Shown: one piece after another, positions 25,714 through 33,987 of the stretch
How positions within the stretch are numbered: position 1 is the stretch's first letter
Layout of the letters: every line of letters starts with the position of its first letter
From: Mycetocola tolaasinivorans
GTDB lineage: Bacteria; Actinomycetota; Actinomycetes; Actinomycetales; Microbacteriaceae
DNA: 64,000 nucleotides
Assembly: GCF_003667565.1 (NCBI RefSeq)
Contig: NZ_RCUX01000006.1
Span: 232,611 to 296,610, forward strand
Direction of reading: 5' to 3'
Made by a program: the position numbers and the translations under genes
The notes under the pieces: model-generated
What the model saw: the letters and a program-made list of their open reading frames with translations, nothing else
What the model was told of the DNA's origin: nothing
The model's database searches: none

Positions 25714-27120
25714 CTATTTGGTGGAGAGCGCCGGGTCGGTCACGGTGCCGCGAGCACCGCCGAGCGCGAGGTAGCCGAGGGCGGAGATCACGAGGGTCAC
25801 CAGCCAGGCGATACCGCCCTGATCCATCGCGAGCATGACGTAGCCCACGGCAAGCGCGGCGATCCACACACCGGTGGCGCGCCACTCGATACCGCCGCGG
25901 TACCAGTATCGTCCGGTCGGGCCCATGTCCAACAGGGCTTCGGGGTCATACCAGTGACGGCGAATCATGTCGGCGAGGAAGACCCCGAGCCAGGCGGTGA
26001 TCGGGATGGCCAGCAGCGAGATGAATGCGATGAACGGGCCGTAGAAGCTGTCGGCACCGAGCATGAAGTACAGCGAACCGAGGAAGGTCACCACGATGTC
26101 CACCCCGACCGCGTACACGCGGCGAATGCGGAACCCGAGGGTGATCGTGGTGAGTCCGGCCGAGTAGACCGAGAGGTGGTTGGAGAGCAGCAGGCCACCA
26201 AAAGCGGCGATCAGGTACGGTGCGGCCATCCAGGTGGGCAGCAGTTCGCGGATCGCGGCCACCGGGTCGGTGGCCGAGGCCAGCTCGGGGTTTCCCGCGG
26301 TGAGCAGCGCACCCAGCCCGATCAGCAGCACGAGCGGAATACCCGCACCGGCGGCGCTCACCATGATGAGGTGACCGGCCTTCGCCGAGGCGTGCTGATA
26401 GCGGGCCATATCGGCCCCGGAGTTGGCCCAGCCGATACCGGTACCGGCGGCGATGGTTGCGACGCCCAGCAGCACCGCCCCGAACGAGCCGCCCGGTGCC
26501 GAGAGCACGGCATCCCAGTTGACGTTGGCAATGAGGAAGACGCCCACAAAGATGTTCAGCGCACCAAAGATCCAGGTGGCCCACTTCTGAATGATGAGGA
26601 TCGCGCCGTGACCGAGGCCGGACACCAGCAGGGTGCAGCCCTCAAACACGAGGATCGCGATGATCGTCAGTACCGGCACCGACTTGGCGTTTGCCGAGGA
26701 GCCAAACAGGATCGAGAACAGCGACAGCAGCACAAACGCGGCCGTGGTGGTGTTCACGGTTTCCCAGCCCCAGCGGGACAGCAGCGAAACAAAGGTGGGG
26801 CCCATGTTTCCACGGGGACCGAAGATCGCCCGGGAGAGCGTCATGCTCGGGGCCCCACCGCGGCGCCCGGCAATCGACACCACGCCCACCAGGGCGAACG
26901 ATCCGCCCGCGCCGATCAGGGCAACCAGCAGGGCCTGCCAGATGTTCAGCGCCTGAACCGCGACGAGCGTGGCACCCAGCGGGATGCCGAGGATCGAAAT
27001 GTTCGCGGCGAACCACACCCAGAACAGCTCAAACGGCTTTCCGGTGCGCTCGGCCGCGGGAACCGGCTCGATGCCGCGCTGCTCGATTGCGGTGAGCGAG
27101 CCGTGTGTGCTCTCACTCAT
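25714..27120 (-). CDS. NCS1-family nucleobase/cation symporter
   Basis: A 468-residue protein with about 12 helices. It has the cytosine/purine permease pattern: FELFWVWFAANISILGIPLG in helix 1, then GRRGGAPSMTLSRAIFGPRG, and helix 6-7 with GIGWANSGADMARY. NCS1 carriers import nucleobases, hydantoins or related vitamins with Na+ or H+. The ATG at 27120 precedes MSESTHGSLTAIEQRG and has GGAGAACATC upstream. It sits between the ADP-ribosylglycohydrolase (127 bp upstream) and the PfkB kinase (55 bp downstream), replacing the MFS nucleoside carrier of the E. coli yeg cluster. Confidence 0.88.
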   Translation of the reverse strand: MSESTHGSLTAIEQRGIEPVPAAERTGKPFELFWVWFAANISILGIPLGATLVAVQALNIWQALLVALIGAGGSFALVGVVSIAGRRGGAPSMTLSRAIFGPRGNMGPTFVSLLSRWGWETVNTTTAAFVLLSLFSILFGSSANAKSVPVLTIIAILVFEGCTLLVSGLGHGAILIIQKWATWIFGALNIFVGVFLIANVNWDAVLSAPGGSFGAVLLGVATIAAGTGIGWANSGADMARYQHASAKAGHLIMVSAAGAGIPLVLLIGLGALLTAGNPELASATDPVAAIRELLPTWMAAPYLIAAFGGLLLSNHLSVYSAGLTTITLGFRIRRVYAVGVDIVVTFLGSLYFMLGADSFYGPFIAFISLLAIPITAWLGVFLADMIRRHWYDPEALLDMGPTGRYWYRGGIEWRATGVWIAALAVGYVMLAMDQGGIAWLVTLVISALGYLALGGARGTVTDPALSTK

Positions 27121-27247
27121 GATGTTCTCCAAACTTCGTTGTGTGAATGGGGTCCGTCGCCCGAGGGAAAAAGGGGACGGGAACGGCACCCGCGAGGGGT
27201 GTGCTGACGATGTGTACTGCGGGCGCGAGGGCGCCGAGGTGCGTGCC

Positions 27248-28249
27248 CTAGAGGGAGCGCAGGGCGAGGAGGGCTTCGCTCGTGAGGGGCAGGTTGAGGG
27301 AGTTGACCCGGGTGACCAGCTCGACCGCGTCGGCCGGCCAGATGTCGGGCCCGTGTACGGCACCGAGAATGGCACCGTGTATGGCGGCGACGGTATCGGT
27401 GTCGCCACCGAGTCCCGCGGCCAGGCACAGGGTGTCCCAGGGGTCCTCGCTGAGCGAGGCCAGGGCGATGGCGGCCACCACCGATTCCTGGGACGCGACC
27501 GAGGTTCCGATCACGTGATAGAGGGCGTCTTCCCGCTCGGCGGCGGTCACGGTGGGCAGCCAGTCGAGGGCCCAGCGCAGGCGGTGCGAGATCGAACCAC
27601 CGGCGATCCAGTTCCCGCGGGTTTCGCCCTCGGCGGCCGCGGCCACCGCGATGTCCAGCGCCTCGCCGAGGCTCGCCCCGGCCACACCCGCACTCACCAT
27701 CGCGCCCACTGCGGAAGCGCTAGCGATACCGAGGGTGGTGTTGTGGGTAACCTCGGCGGTGTGTGCCACGGCGTCCACGAAGTCGGAAATGTTGTCGACG
27801 GGGTGGGCGATACCGATCGGGGCGACGCGCATGGCCGCGCCGTTCGTGGTGCCAAATTTGCCCGACTCGGAGGCAGGAACCCCCGCGGTCAGGCGTTCCA
27901 GGGCGGCCTTGGTGGAGGGGCCGAGGAGATCGAGGGAGCCGCGGGCGGCCATATCGGCCTCCCAGGCGAGGAGTGCGTGTGCAAACTCGGTGACGTTGAC
28001 CTCGCCACGGCCGGCGATCAGGTGTTCGGCTAGCAGGAGCGCCTGCTCGGTGTCGTCGGTGATCGATCCGGCAGGCATGCCGTGGGCGATCTCCTGGTTC
28101 GGGCCGGCGGAAATCAGACCGGTGATCTGGCCGTAGTCGGCGCGAATCTGCTCGCGGGACATCGACTGGGTGGGCATGCCGAGGGCGTCGCCGAGGGCGA
28201 GGCCGGTGAGGCTGGCGAGGGCGCGCTCGCCGGGGGTGGTGCTGGTCAT
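27248..28249 (-). CDS. ADP-ribosylglycohydrolase-family protein (YegU-like)
   Basis: A 333-residue all-alpha protein with the metal-binding motifs of this family: GDALGMP (20-26), SITDDTEQ (62-69, with D65 and D66) and GGDTDTVAA near residue 280. Classical members remove ADP-ribose from arginine or serine, but the family also contains small-molecule glycosidases. Its place in a permease-kinase operon, 2 bp after the GntR gene, suggests it splits an N-ribosyl compound whose sugar the PfkB kinase then phosphorylates. That role is inference. Confidence 0.88.
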   Translation of the reverse strand: MTSTTPGERALASLTGLALGDALGMPTQSMSREQIRADYGQITGLISAGPNQEIAHGMPAGSITDDTEQALLLAEHLIAGRGEVNVTEFAHALLAWEADMAARGSLDLLGPSTKAALERLTAGVPASESGKFGTTNGAAMRVAPIGIAHPVDNISDFVDAVAHTAEVTHNTTLGIASASAVGAMVSAGVAGASLGEALDIAVAAAAEGETRGNWIAGGSISHRLRWALDWLPTVTAAEREDALYHVIGTSVASQESVVAAIALASLSEDPWDTLCLAAGLGGDTDTVAAIHGAILGAVHGPDIWPADAVELVTRVNSLNLPLTSEALLALRSL

Positions 28250-28251
28250 GA

Positions 28252-28986
28252 TCAGGCTCCGAAGTAGGTGTGCAGACGGAAGTGTGCGGGGTCGAGCCAG
28301 GAGACAACCTTCTCGATGAAGGTGCCGTCGGCATCCCGGGTGATCCGAATGCTGTTAAGGAAGAGTTCGCCGTGTGCGCGCTCGAGGAGGGCGGCGTCTT
28401 CGGCGCTGAGCGGGGTCGCGGAGACCCACTGTTCGCCGCTGGCGGGGATGAGCCCGGCTTCGCCCATGGTGGTGGTGAGGGAGTCGCCGACGAGCCCGTG
28501 CTCGGGAACGCGGGCGAGGGCACCCACGAACGGAACCCGGCTGCGCTCCAGCGAGACCGGGGTGCCGTCGGGGAGGAGGCGCAGGCGGTCGAGCGCGAGG
28601 AACTCCATGCCGGTGGGGGAGACCGAGGCCGCGAGCTCGGGATCCACGATGCGCTCGGCGCGCAGGATCCGTACCGAGGTTTGAATGCCGCCGAGGGCGA
28701 GCGCGTTGCCCCAGCTGGCACCCTGGTCCAGGGCATGACCATCGAAGGTGACAAACGAACCGATGCCGGTGCGGGTGTCCACCAGGTGTTCCTCGGCGAG
28801 GGATTCGAGGGCGCGACGGATCGTGCCTCGACTCACGTCGAATCTTTCGGCGAGCTCGTTTTCTCCGGGGAGAAGCTCACCGTTTCCGTAGGTGCCCTCA
28901 ACGATTGCTTCGCGCAGCTGCTGCGCAATTTCAATCCGCTTGAGCGGCTGACGTTTGGGGGTCGGCCCCGCTGCCTGGGTGTTCAT
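28252..28986 (-). CDS. GntR/HutC-type transcriptional regulator (YegW-like)
   Basis: A 244-residue repressor: a winged helix at about 15-85 (RIEIAQQLREAIVEGTYGNG, then ENELAERFDVSRGTIRRALE) and a C-terminal UTRA ligand domain (about 100-240). I take the ATG at 28986, since the frame upstream runs through the operator region and is not coding. It is the first gene of the minus-strand operon and 15 bp from a clear inverted-repeat operator, so autoregulation and control of the hydrolase, permease and kinase are likely. Confidence 0.9.
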   Translation of the reverse strand: MNTQAAGPTPKRQPLKRIEIAQQLREAIVEGTYGNGELLPGENELAERFDVSRGTIRRALESLAEEHLVDTRTGIGSFVTFDGHALDQGASWGNALALGGIQTSVRILRAERIVDPELAASVSPTGMEFLALDRLRLLPDGTPVSLERSRVPFVGALARVPEHGLVGDSLTTTMGEAGLIPASGEQWVSATPLSAEDAALLERAHGELFLNSIRITRDADGTFIEKVVSWLDPAHFRLHTYFGA

Positions 28987-29000
28987 ACGGATCACTATAC

Positions 29001-29047
29001 GTGTACACAACCTGTACAGCAAGTGTTGGTTTTTGTGTACAGGTTGT
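29001..29047. promoter_or_regulatory. Inverted-repeat operator of the GntR regulator
   Basis: ACAACCTGTACA (29007-29018) and its exact reverse complement TGTACAGGTTGT (29036-29047) are 17 bp apart. GTGTACAC (29001-29008), CTGTACAG (29012-29019) and GTGTACAG (29035-29042) are each of the short palindromic kind bound by HutC-type GntR proteins. The array lies directly upstream of the regulator's start. Confidence 0.75.
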
Positions 29048-29153
29048 TCGAGAGTGGAGGACATGGCGGTCGCGGTACTCGGTGCCGGAACACGGGGAGT
29101 GCTAGCGTCCAGAAAAGGCCATCCAATGAGGACCAATTTCCAGGGAGGACACC

Positions 29154-29483
29154 ATGACCATCAACATCACCCTGCCGTCGATGAATGGCAACCGCGTCAG
29201 CGGAGAATCCCTTGCCCGGGAGGCTCTGCGAGACGAGCCGCGCACGGATGAGGCGGTCATCTACGCCCGGGCAGCGGCGCTCGCGACGTGGACCTTTGTT
29301 GACGGACTCGTGTCCGTGTTGGTGGCCGCCGGCGTCACAAAAATCCGCATGTTCGGAGCGGGTGAGAAGCTCGTGGAGCTCATGGAATGGCAGGCTGAAA
29401 ACTCCGAATCCCCGTTTATCTTTTCCCGCGAGTATGCCACCCCGGAGAGATTTCGGGATTGGCTGCCGCGATCGCGTAGATAA
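29154..29483 (+). CDS. Small protein, possibly STAS-like (DUF4325)
   Basis: A 109-residue protein with a good ribosome site (GGGAGGACACC) and GC-rich third positions. The stretch AALATWTFVDGLVSVLVAAG, followed by VTKIRMFGA, resembles the STAS-like fold, where a strand ending in small residues leads into a helix and a second strand. The match is by eye and weak. It is alone on the plus strand, beyond the GntR operator, and its last 68 bp overlap the end of the convergent membrane gene. No function can be assigned. Confidence 0.55.
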   Translation: MTINITLPSMNGNRVSGESLAREALRDEPRTDEAVIYARAAALATWTFVDGLVSVLVAAGVTKIRMFGAGEKLVELMEWQAENSESPFIFSREYATPERFRDWLPRSRR

Positions 29484-29909
29484 CCTCGCCGAAAGCCATG
29501 TCCAGGTCCATCGCCGAAACATCTTCGCTGCCGGTTGCATGCAGCGAGCCGGATTCGACGAAATCCTGAACCAGCGCCAGTATCCCGGTATCACCCATGT
29601 GTGCGGTTCTGACGAGTGCCGTGGCGGCGAGGTTGCGTGTGGAGTTTCGGGCCGATTCTGCGGGAGGGGGACCCCCCCCATTGCTCTTGACGTGAGTGAC
29701 CCTGCATCGCGAAATGCCACGTATGCGCGGCCTATTGATTTCAGCGCGGCGGCACTACTGACCTGCTGATACGCTCTCCTCGCCCGTTGGCGCTCTGCCC
29801 GGTGGGTGATGAGTGTGCCCGTAACCGATGACGTCACCAGCACCGTGAGGAGTGTGACGGCAATCAGTAAGGCGTTTGCCTCGCTGAGGGCGGTGATGAG
29901 GGCGTCCAC
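29416..29909 (-). pseudogene. Membrane-anchored small protein broken at a G8 run (frameshift or phase-variable)
   Basis: From a GTG at 29909, with AGGAAGG at good distance, the frame encodes one membrane helix (ALLIAVTLLTVLVTSSVTGT) and a basic helix, then loses sense after a run of eight G (plus-strand C at 29672-29679). Adding one G restores a continuous frame that runs through NLAATALVRTAHMGDTG and on to a TAA/TAG-type stop at 29416, giving about 164 residues. Both halves show coding character. It is therefore a gene with a one-base slip: a recent mutation, a sequencing error, or a slippage switch. I do not recognise the family. Confidence 0.65.
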
Positions 29910-30112
29910 GTGGCTTCCTTCCTCGGGTGGGCGGTGGCTGCACACGGTGAGTGATTGATACGCTCGGGGGATCGCCGCAAACCCTCCTGGAGTTTCGACG
30001 TTGCCCCATCTGGGCTCGAAAGTGACCAGAGATCGTGAATCTGTGGATGGCCGAGTCGAGACAAGTGGATGGGGACAACACCGGGTGGGCCGCGCATCAC
30101 CGGAAGGCCCTC

Positions 30113-31888
30113 ATGTCCGAATCCCGCAGCACGCAGCCCCGCCACATCGAGCACGCAAATAACAATGTTCGGGGGCCTCTGATCCTCAGCGACAACCCGC
30201 GGATTCGAGCGCAGCGCCTCATCCGTCTGGCGGGATCGCGCACAAACCTGCTCTTTGCCGGAACCCGGGTCGAGGTGCGTGGCAGCGGTGAGCTCGCCGA
30301 TGCCGTGCGCGAGACGCTGCGTGGATTCGGTGCGCGCATGCGCGGCACGGATCGGCCCCGCCTAGTATTTGTGACCGACGACCTCGCGAACAATCCGCGT
30401 GCGCTCGCCGCAGAGTATGGCGTTGCCGCCGGTGGGATTCCGACGCTGCTGGTGTCGGATGAGCCGAGCGCCCGTATCTCGCGCGTGCTGACCACGCGGG
30501 GTTGGGCGGCGAGTGAGCTGCGGGCCGGCGTGGTGGGCTTTAGCCGCGAGGGACGCGTTATCGCCGTGATCGAGGCCGCGGTGGAACCCGGAGCGGACAA
30601 TGCGGACAGCCGAATTGACTGGGCCTGGTCGGCGATGCCCGCCACCGCTGCGCTCGCCGCGGAGCTGTCGTCTTCCGGGTTGCTGAGTGGCCGACGGATC
30701 GGGGTCAGCCTGGTCTTGGAGCCCAAGACCGCCGCGCTCGCGGTTGCCCTGACGGATGCCGGGGCCGAGGTGGCGGTATTCTCGGCGGACAGCGAGACCG
30801 ATCCCGCCGTGGCGGCCGCGCTCAGCGCCCGCGGTGTGCGGGTGTGTGCTCCCGGTGGCGCGGGGGCTGCGGCGACGGATGCCGAGAATGCGGCGGCGAT
30901 CCTGGACTGGGCCCCCGACCTCCTGATCGATGATGGCTCGCACCTCGTGCGTCTCGCGCACACCGAGCGTCGCGGCACCCTCGACACCCTGCGCGGTGCC
31001 GCCGAGGAAACCACGAGCGGCGTGCGACCCCTGGTGGAGATGGCGGCAGAGGGCGAGCTCACCATCCCGGTCATCGCGGTCAACGATGCGCGAACGAAGG
31101 GGCTGTTTGACAACCTCCACGGCACCGGGCAGTCCTGTGTGCTCGCGATCGCCGATCTGCTCGACCCGGTGGCGCACCCGGCCCGTACACTCCCGCTACG
31201 CGACATCCTGGGTGCTCGCTGGCTCGTGATCGGCTTTGGCCCGGTGGGTCAGGGCGTCGCCCGCCATGCGGCCGCGCTCGGTGCGGACGTTTCGGTGCTG
31301 GATCGTGACCCGGTGCGCGCGCTGGCCGCCGCCCATGATGGATATGGCGTGCTCTCGAACATCGATGATTCGGAACTGACGGAGATTGACGTGGTGGTGA
31401 GCGCCACCGGCGTCTGGCACACGGTGGATCTCGCGCTTCTCGAGCGGGTTGCGGCCGATACCGTTGTTGCGGTTGCCGGCGGAATCGACGACGAGATCGC
31501 ACTCGATGACGCCCGTGATGCGGGATGGAGCGTGCGGGAGATCACCCCGCAGGTGTCCGCCTGGTCGGCTCCCGAGCGGCCCGAGCGCACCGTCTATGTT
31601 CTCGCGGACGGCGGCGGGGTGAACTACACCGCGGCCGAGGGCAACCCGATCGAGGTCATGGACCTCTCCTTCGCCACCCAACTCGTAGCCCTGCGGCAGC
31701 TCTCCAACGGCGGCCTCGAACCGGGGCTGCACCCCATCGACACCGCGGCCGAGGCCGAGGTGGCCGGCCTGGTGCTGGAGCAGCGGATGGGCCGAACCAC
31801 CCTCGCGCTTCAGGCCACTCCCGACCGCGCCGGCGGTGCCGCACAGCACTGGAGCACCCACCGATACCGCGCCACCCCCGCGGAGTAG
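30113..31888 (+). CDS. Divergent S-adenosylhomocysteine hydrolase homologue
   Basis: A 591-residue protein, longer than typical SAHH (about 430-490). The C-terminal two-thirds carry SAHH landmarks: EETTSGVRPLVEMAAEGEL, NDARTKGLFDNLHG (matching NDxxTKxxFDN), the NAD fold GFGPVGQGVARHAAALGADV, and EGNPIEVMDLSFATQ near the end. Several usual residues differ, and the cysteine after the DN motif is absent. The first 170 residues are not SAHH-like. I chose the ATG at 30113 with CGGAAGG upstream. It may act on SAH, S-inosylhomocysteine or a related thioether; an MTA/SAH-deaminase-type gene follows 250 bp downstream. Confidence 0.7.
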   Translation: MSESRSTQPRHIEHANNNVRGPLILSDNPRIRAQRLIRLAGSRTNLLFAGTRVEVRGSGELADAVRETLRGFGARMRGTDRPRLVFVTDDLANNPRALAAEYGVAAGGIPTLLVSDEPSARISRVLTTRGWAASELRAGVVGFSREGRVIAVIEAAVEPGADNADSRIDWAWSAMPATAALAAELSSSGLLSGRRIGVSLVLEPKTAALAVALTDAGAEVAVFSADSETDPAVAAALSARGVRVCAPGGAGAAATDAENAAAILDWAPDLLIDDGSHLVRLAHTERRGTLDTLRGAAEETTSGVRPLVEMAAEGELTIPVIAVNDARTKGLFDNLHGTGQSCVLAIADLLDPVAHPARTLPLRDILGARWLVIGFGPVGQGVARHAAALGADVSVLDRDPVRALAAAHDGYGVLSNIDDSELTEIDVVVSATGVWHTVDLALLERVAADTVVAVAGGIDDEIALDDARDAGWSVREITPQVSAWSAPERPERTVYVLADGGGVNYTAAEGNPIEVMDLSFATQLVALRQLSNGGLEPGLHPIDTAAEAEVAGLVLEQRMGRTTLALQATPDRAGGAAQHWSTHRYRATPAE

Positions 31889-31943
31889 TCCAAACCGTTC
31901 AATCGCCCGGATCCCGCCGATGTGTGCGGGGCGAAAATCCGGT

Positions 31944-32138
31944 TTATGATCGATAGTGTCCGCCCACTGTGGTGCGCCAGGGCTAACCGCCCGGCCATCC
32001 CGTTTTTCTGGCCGCACCCACCCGGTGCGACCCGGCTCGGGGGCGTCTCCCGCCGCAATCGCGCGCTCCCGTCGAGGGAGGGTGCCCGCTCGGTGGAGCC
32101 TGGGCCGTAGTCCGCCCCATCCCGAGCCAAAGGAACAC
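31944..32138 (+). promoter_or_regulatory. Promoter and long structured 5' leader of the amidohydrolase operon
   Basis: TATGAT (31944-31949) looks like a -10 box. About 180 nt separate it from the ATG at 32139. This leader can form several hairpins, for example GGCCA with TGGCC, CGCACC with GGTGCG, and CTCCC with GGGAG. I see none of the conserved cores of the TPP, cobalamin, SAM or SAH riboswitches. It could be an unlisted cis-regulatory RNA or simply a GC-rich leader. Confidence 0.4.
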
Positions 32139-33449
32139 ATGTCTGCCGTCCCCGCCCCCGTCGTGGTCTACACCGCCGGGCTCGTACTGCCCGTCACCGG
32201 ACCGGCCATCCCGCACGGTGCCGTCGCCGTACGCGGTGATCGTATCCTGCACGTGGGCGAGAGCGCCTGGGTGCTGTCCGCTCTCACCGACCAGGGCATC
32301 GAGTTCACCGAGGAGTTCTGGCCGGGTGTCCTCACCCCGGGGCTCGTGAACGCGCACACCCACCTGCAGTACACGCACATGGCGCAGGTCGCGACCCTGC
32401 ACTACAACGGTTTTGACGACTGGGGTGACTCCTTCGACGTCGCCTACGACAGCGGCGACCACGACTGGGCCGCCGCCGCGGCCGAGGGCGCGGCGCTGTC
32501 GCTCGCCGCGGGCGTAACCGCCGCCGCCGACGTTGTGACCGACACCGAGGCCGCCAGCGCCCTCCACGACGCCAATATGCATGGAATCACATATTGGGAG
32601 GTCTACGGCAAGAGCAACCAGGATTGGACCATCGAGGCCCGCAACGAGGTCCTCGAACAGGTGCGCAAGCTCCCCACCCCGCCCGGTGCCGGCGTCTCGC
32701 CGCACGCACCCTACTCACTCGATGTTAAGCCGCTACTCGACATTCCCGATCTCGTGCGCGAGCAAGGCATGCGCCTGCACATTCACCTGGCCGAGGCGCA
32801 CATGGAGCGCGAACGCGAGGTGGGTGGCGACGAGTGGCCGGCGCTCGGTGCCGACAGCTTCCGGGCGCTGCGCCTGCGCGGCATCGGGGTGTCCTCGGTA
32901 CAGTACGTCGATCACCTCGGTGTCCTCGGCCCCGACTGCCATATTGCCCACGGCGTATACGTCAATGCGAAGGATCGTGCCCTGCTGCGCGCCCGCGGCA
33001 CCAGCGTCGCCCTGTGTGTGCGCTCGAACGAGATCATTGGCCTCGACATGCCCCCGGTGGCCGACTACCTGCGCGAGGGCAGCCCCATTGCCGTCGGCAC
33101 CGACTCGCTCTCCTCGGTAACCACCCTCGACCCCATGGACGACCTCGCACTGCTCTATAAGGTCGCGCGGCGCCAGGGATACCAGGAGGCCGACCTGCAC
33201 GAGCGGCTGTTCGCCGCCGCGACCCTCGGCGGTGCCACCGCGCTCGGCCTCAACGTGGGCAAGGAGCGCATCGGTCAGCTCGTCGTGGGCGCACTCGCCG
33301 ACCTCGCGTTCTTCGACATCCCCGTCACCACCCCGCCAGACACCCTCGCCGACCTGGTCGAGGGCGGCGGTGGCCGCGTGGCCCGCACGATCATCTCCGG
33401 CATCGAACGCTACCGCCGCGCGGAACAGAACGAAACGGAAACCGTATGA
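32139..33449 (+). CDS. Amidohydrolase, MTA/SAH deaminase type (MtaD/TrzA-like)
   Basis: A 436-residue metal-dependent hydrolase of the aminohydrolase superfamily. Metal ligands are visible: H73 and H75 in VNAHTHLQ, the histidine in IHLAEAHMERER, HGVYV and the aspartate in VGTDSLSS. This set fits the deaminases that act on methylthioadenosine, S-adenosylhomocysteine, guanine or triazines. The start at 32139 has AAAGGAAC upstream. It overlaps the cupin gene by 4 bp and leads an operon with a polar amino-acid importer. With the SAHH-like gene upstream, SAH or a related adenosyl thioether is a reasonable substrate guess. Confidence 0.82.
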   Translation: MSAVPAPVVVYTAGLVLPVTGPAIPHGAVAVRGDRILHVGESAWVLSALTDQGIEFTEEFWPGVLTPGLVNAHTHLQYTHMAQVATLHYNGFDDWGDSFDVAYDSGDHDWAAAAAEGAALSLAAGVTAAADVVTDTEAASALHDANMHGITYWEVYGKSNQDWTIEARNEVLEQVRKLPTPPGAGVSPHAPYSLDVKPLLDIPDLVREQGMRLHIHLAEAHMEREREVGGDEWPALGADSFRALRLRGIGVSSVQYVDHLGVLGPDCHIAHGVYVNAKDRALLRARGTSVALCVRSNEIIGLDMPPVADYLREGSPIAVGTDSLSSVTTLDPMDDLALLYKVARRQGYQEADLHERLFAAATLGGATALGLNVGKERIGQLVVGALADLAFFDIPVTTPPDTLADLVEGGGGRVARTIISGIERYRRAEQNETETV

Positions 33450-33886
33450 GCCCCTCGCCCCTGATCGCCCAGCTCGACCTCGCACCGCACCCCGAGGGCG
33501 GCTGGTACCGGCGCACGTTCGCGTCGCCGCACCCGGTCTCAACCCCCGGCGGAGAACGCCCCGCCGCCACCGTGATCCACTTCCTCCTCCAGCCCGGAGA
33601 GGAAGCCGCCTGGCACGTGGTGTCGAGCGATGAAATGTGGCTCTGGCACGGCCCCGGCCCCGTCGAGGTGCACTTCGGTGGCACCGGGGAAAACCCCGGC
33701 GAGGTCGAGGTTCACATCCTGGATGCTCCCGGCACACCGGGCGCCCACCAGCAGGTTCTGGTGCCGGCAGGGGTGTGGCAGCGCTCGCGCCCGCGCGATC
33801 AGGACGCCCTGGTCAGCTGCCTCGTCAGCCCCGGATTCGACTTCGCCGACTGGCGTCTCGCGGCCGGCCTAGAGCCCGCCGAATAG
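33446..33886 (+). CDS. Cupin protein of the DUF985 type
   Basis: A 146-residue single-domain cupin with the DUF985/YML079w pattern: LAPHPEGGWYRRTF at the N-terminus, then TVIHFLLQPGEEAAWHVVSS and SDEMWLWHGPGPVEVH, and a C-terminal LVSPGFDFADWRL. The family has a jelly-roll pocket, but its function is not established. It is translationally coupled to the amidohydrolase by a 4-bp overlap, so it probably works on the same compound. Confidence 0.85.
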   Translation: MSPSPLIAQLDLAPHPEGGWYRRTFASPHPVSTPGGERPAATVIHFLLQPGEEAAWHVVSSDEMWLWHGPGPVEVHFGGTGENPGEVEVHILDAPGTPGAHQQVLVPAGVWQRSRPRDQDALVSCLVSPGFDFADWRLAAGLEPAE

Positions 33887-33987
33887 GCCCACATCACGCG
33901 GGCACGCACTCAGCGTGGCCACGTACCCTTATCTTTCGACACCGATTCACCCGCAGCACCCACCCGAACTCAGCACAGGAGAACCAC

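Noticed and set aside
25591..27207. A 538-codon plus-strand frame opposite the NCS1 permease and PfkB start.
   Set aside because: Shadow composition; the minus-strand NCS1 permease has clear family motifs.
29755..30081. A 108-codon minus-strand frame upstream of the SAHH-like gene.
   Set aside because: Overlaps the start of the frameshifted membrane gene in another frame, is proline/arginine/histidine-rich and has no ribosome site.
31950..32138. SAM, SAH, TPP or cobalamin riboswitch before the amidohydrolase.
   Set aside because: I looked for the conserved cores of these classes and did not find them; only a general structured leader is reported.
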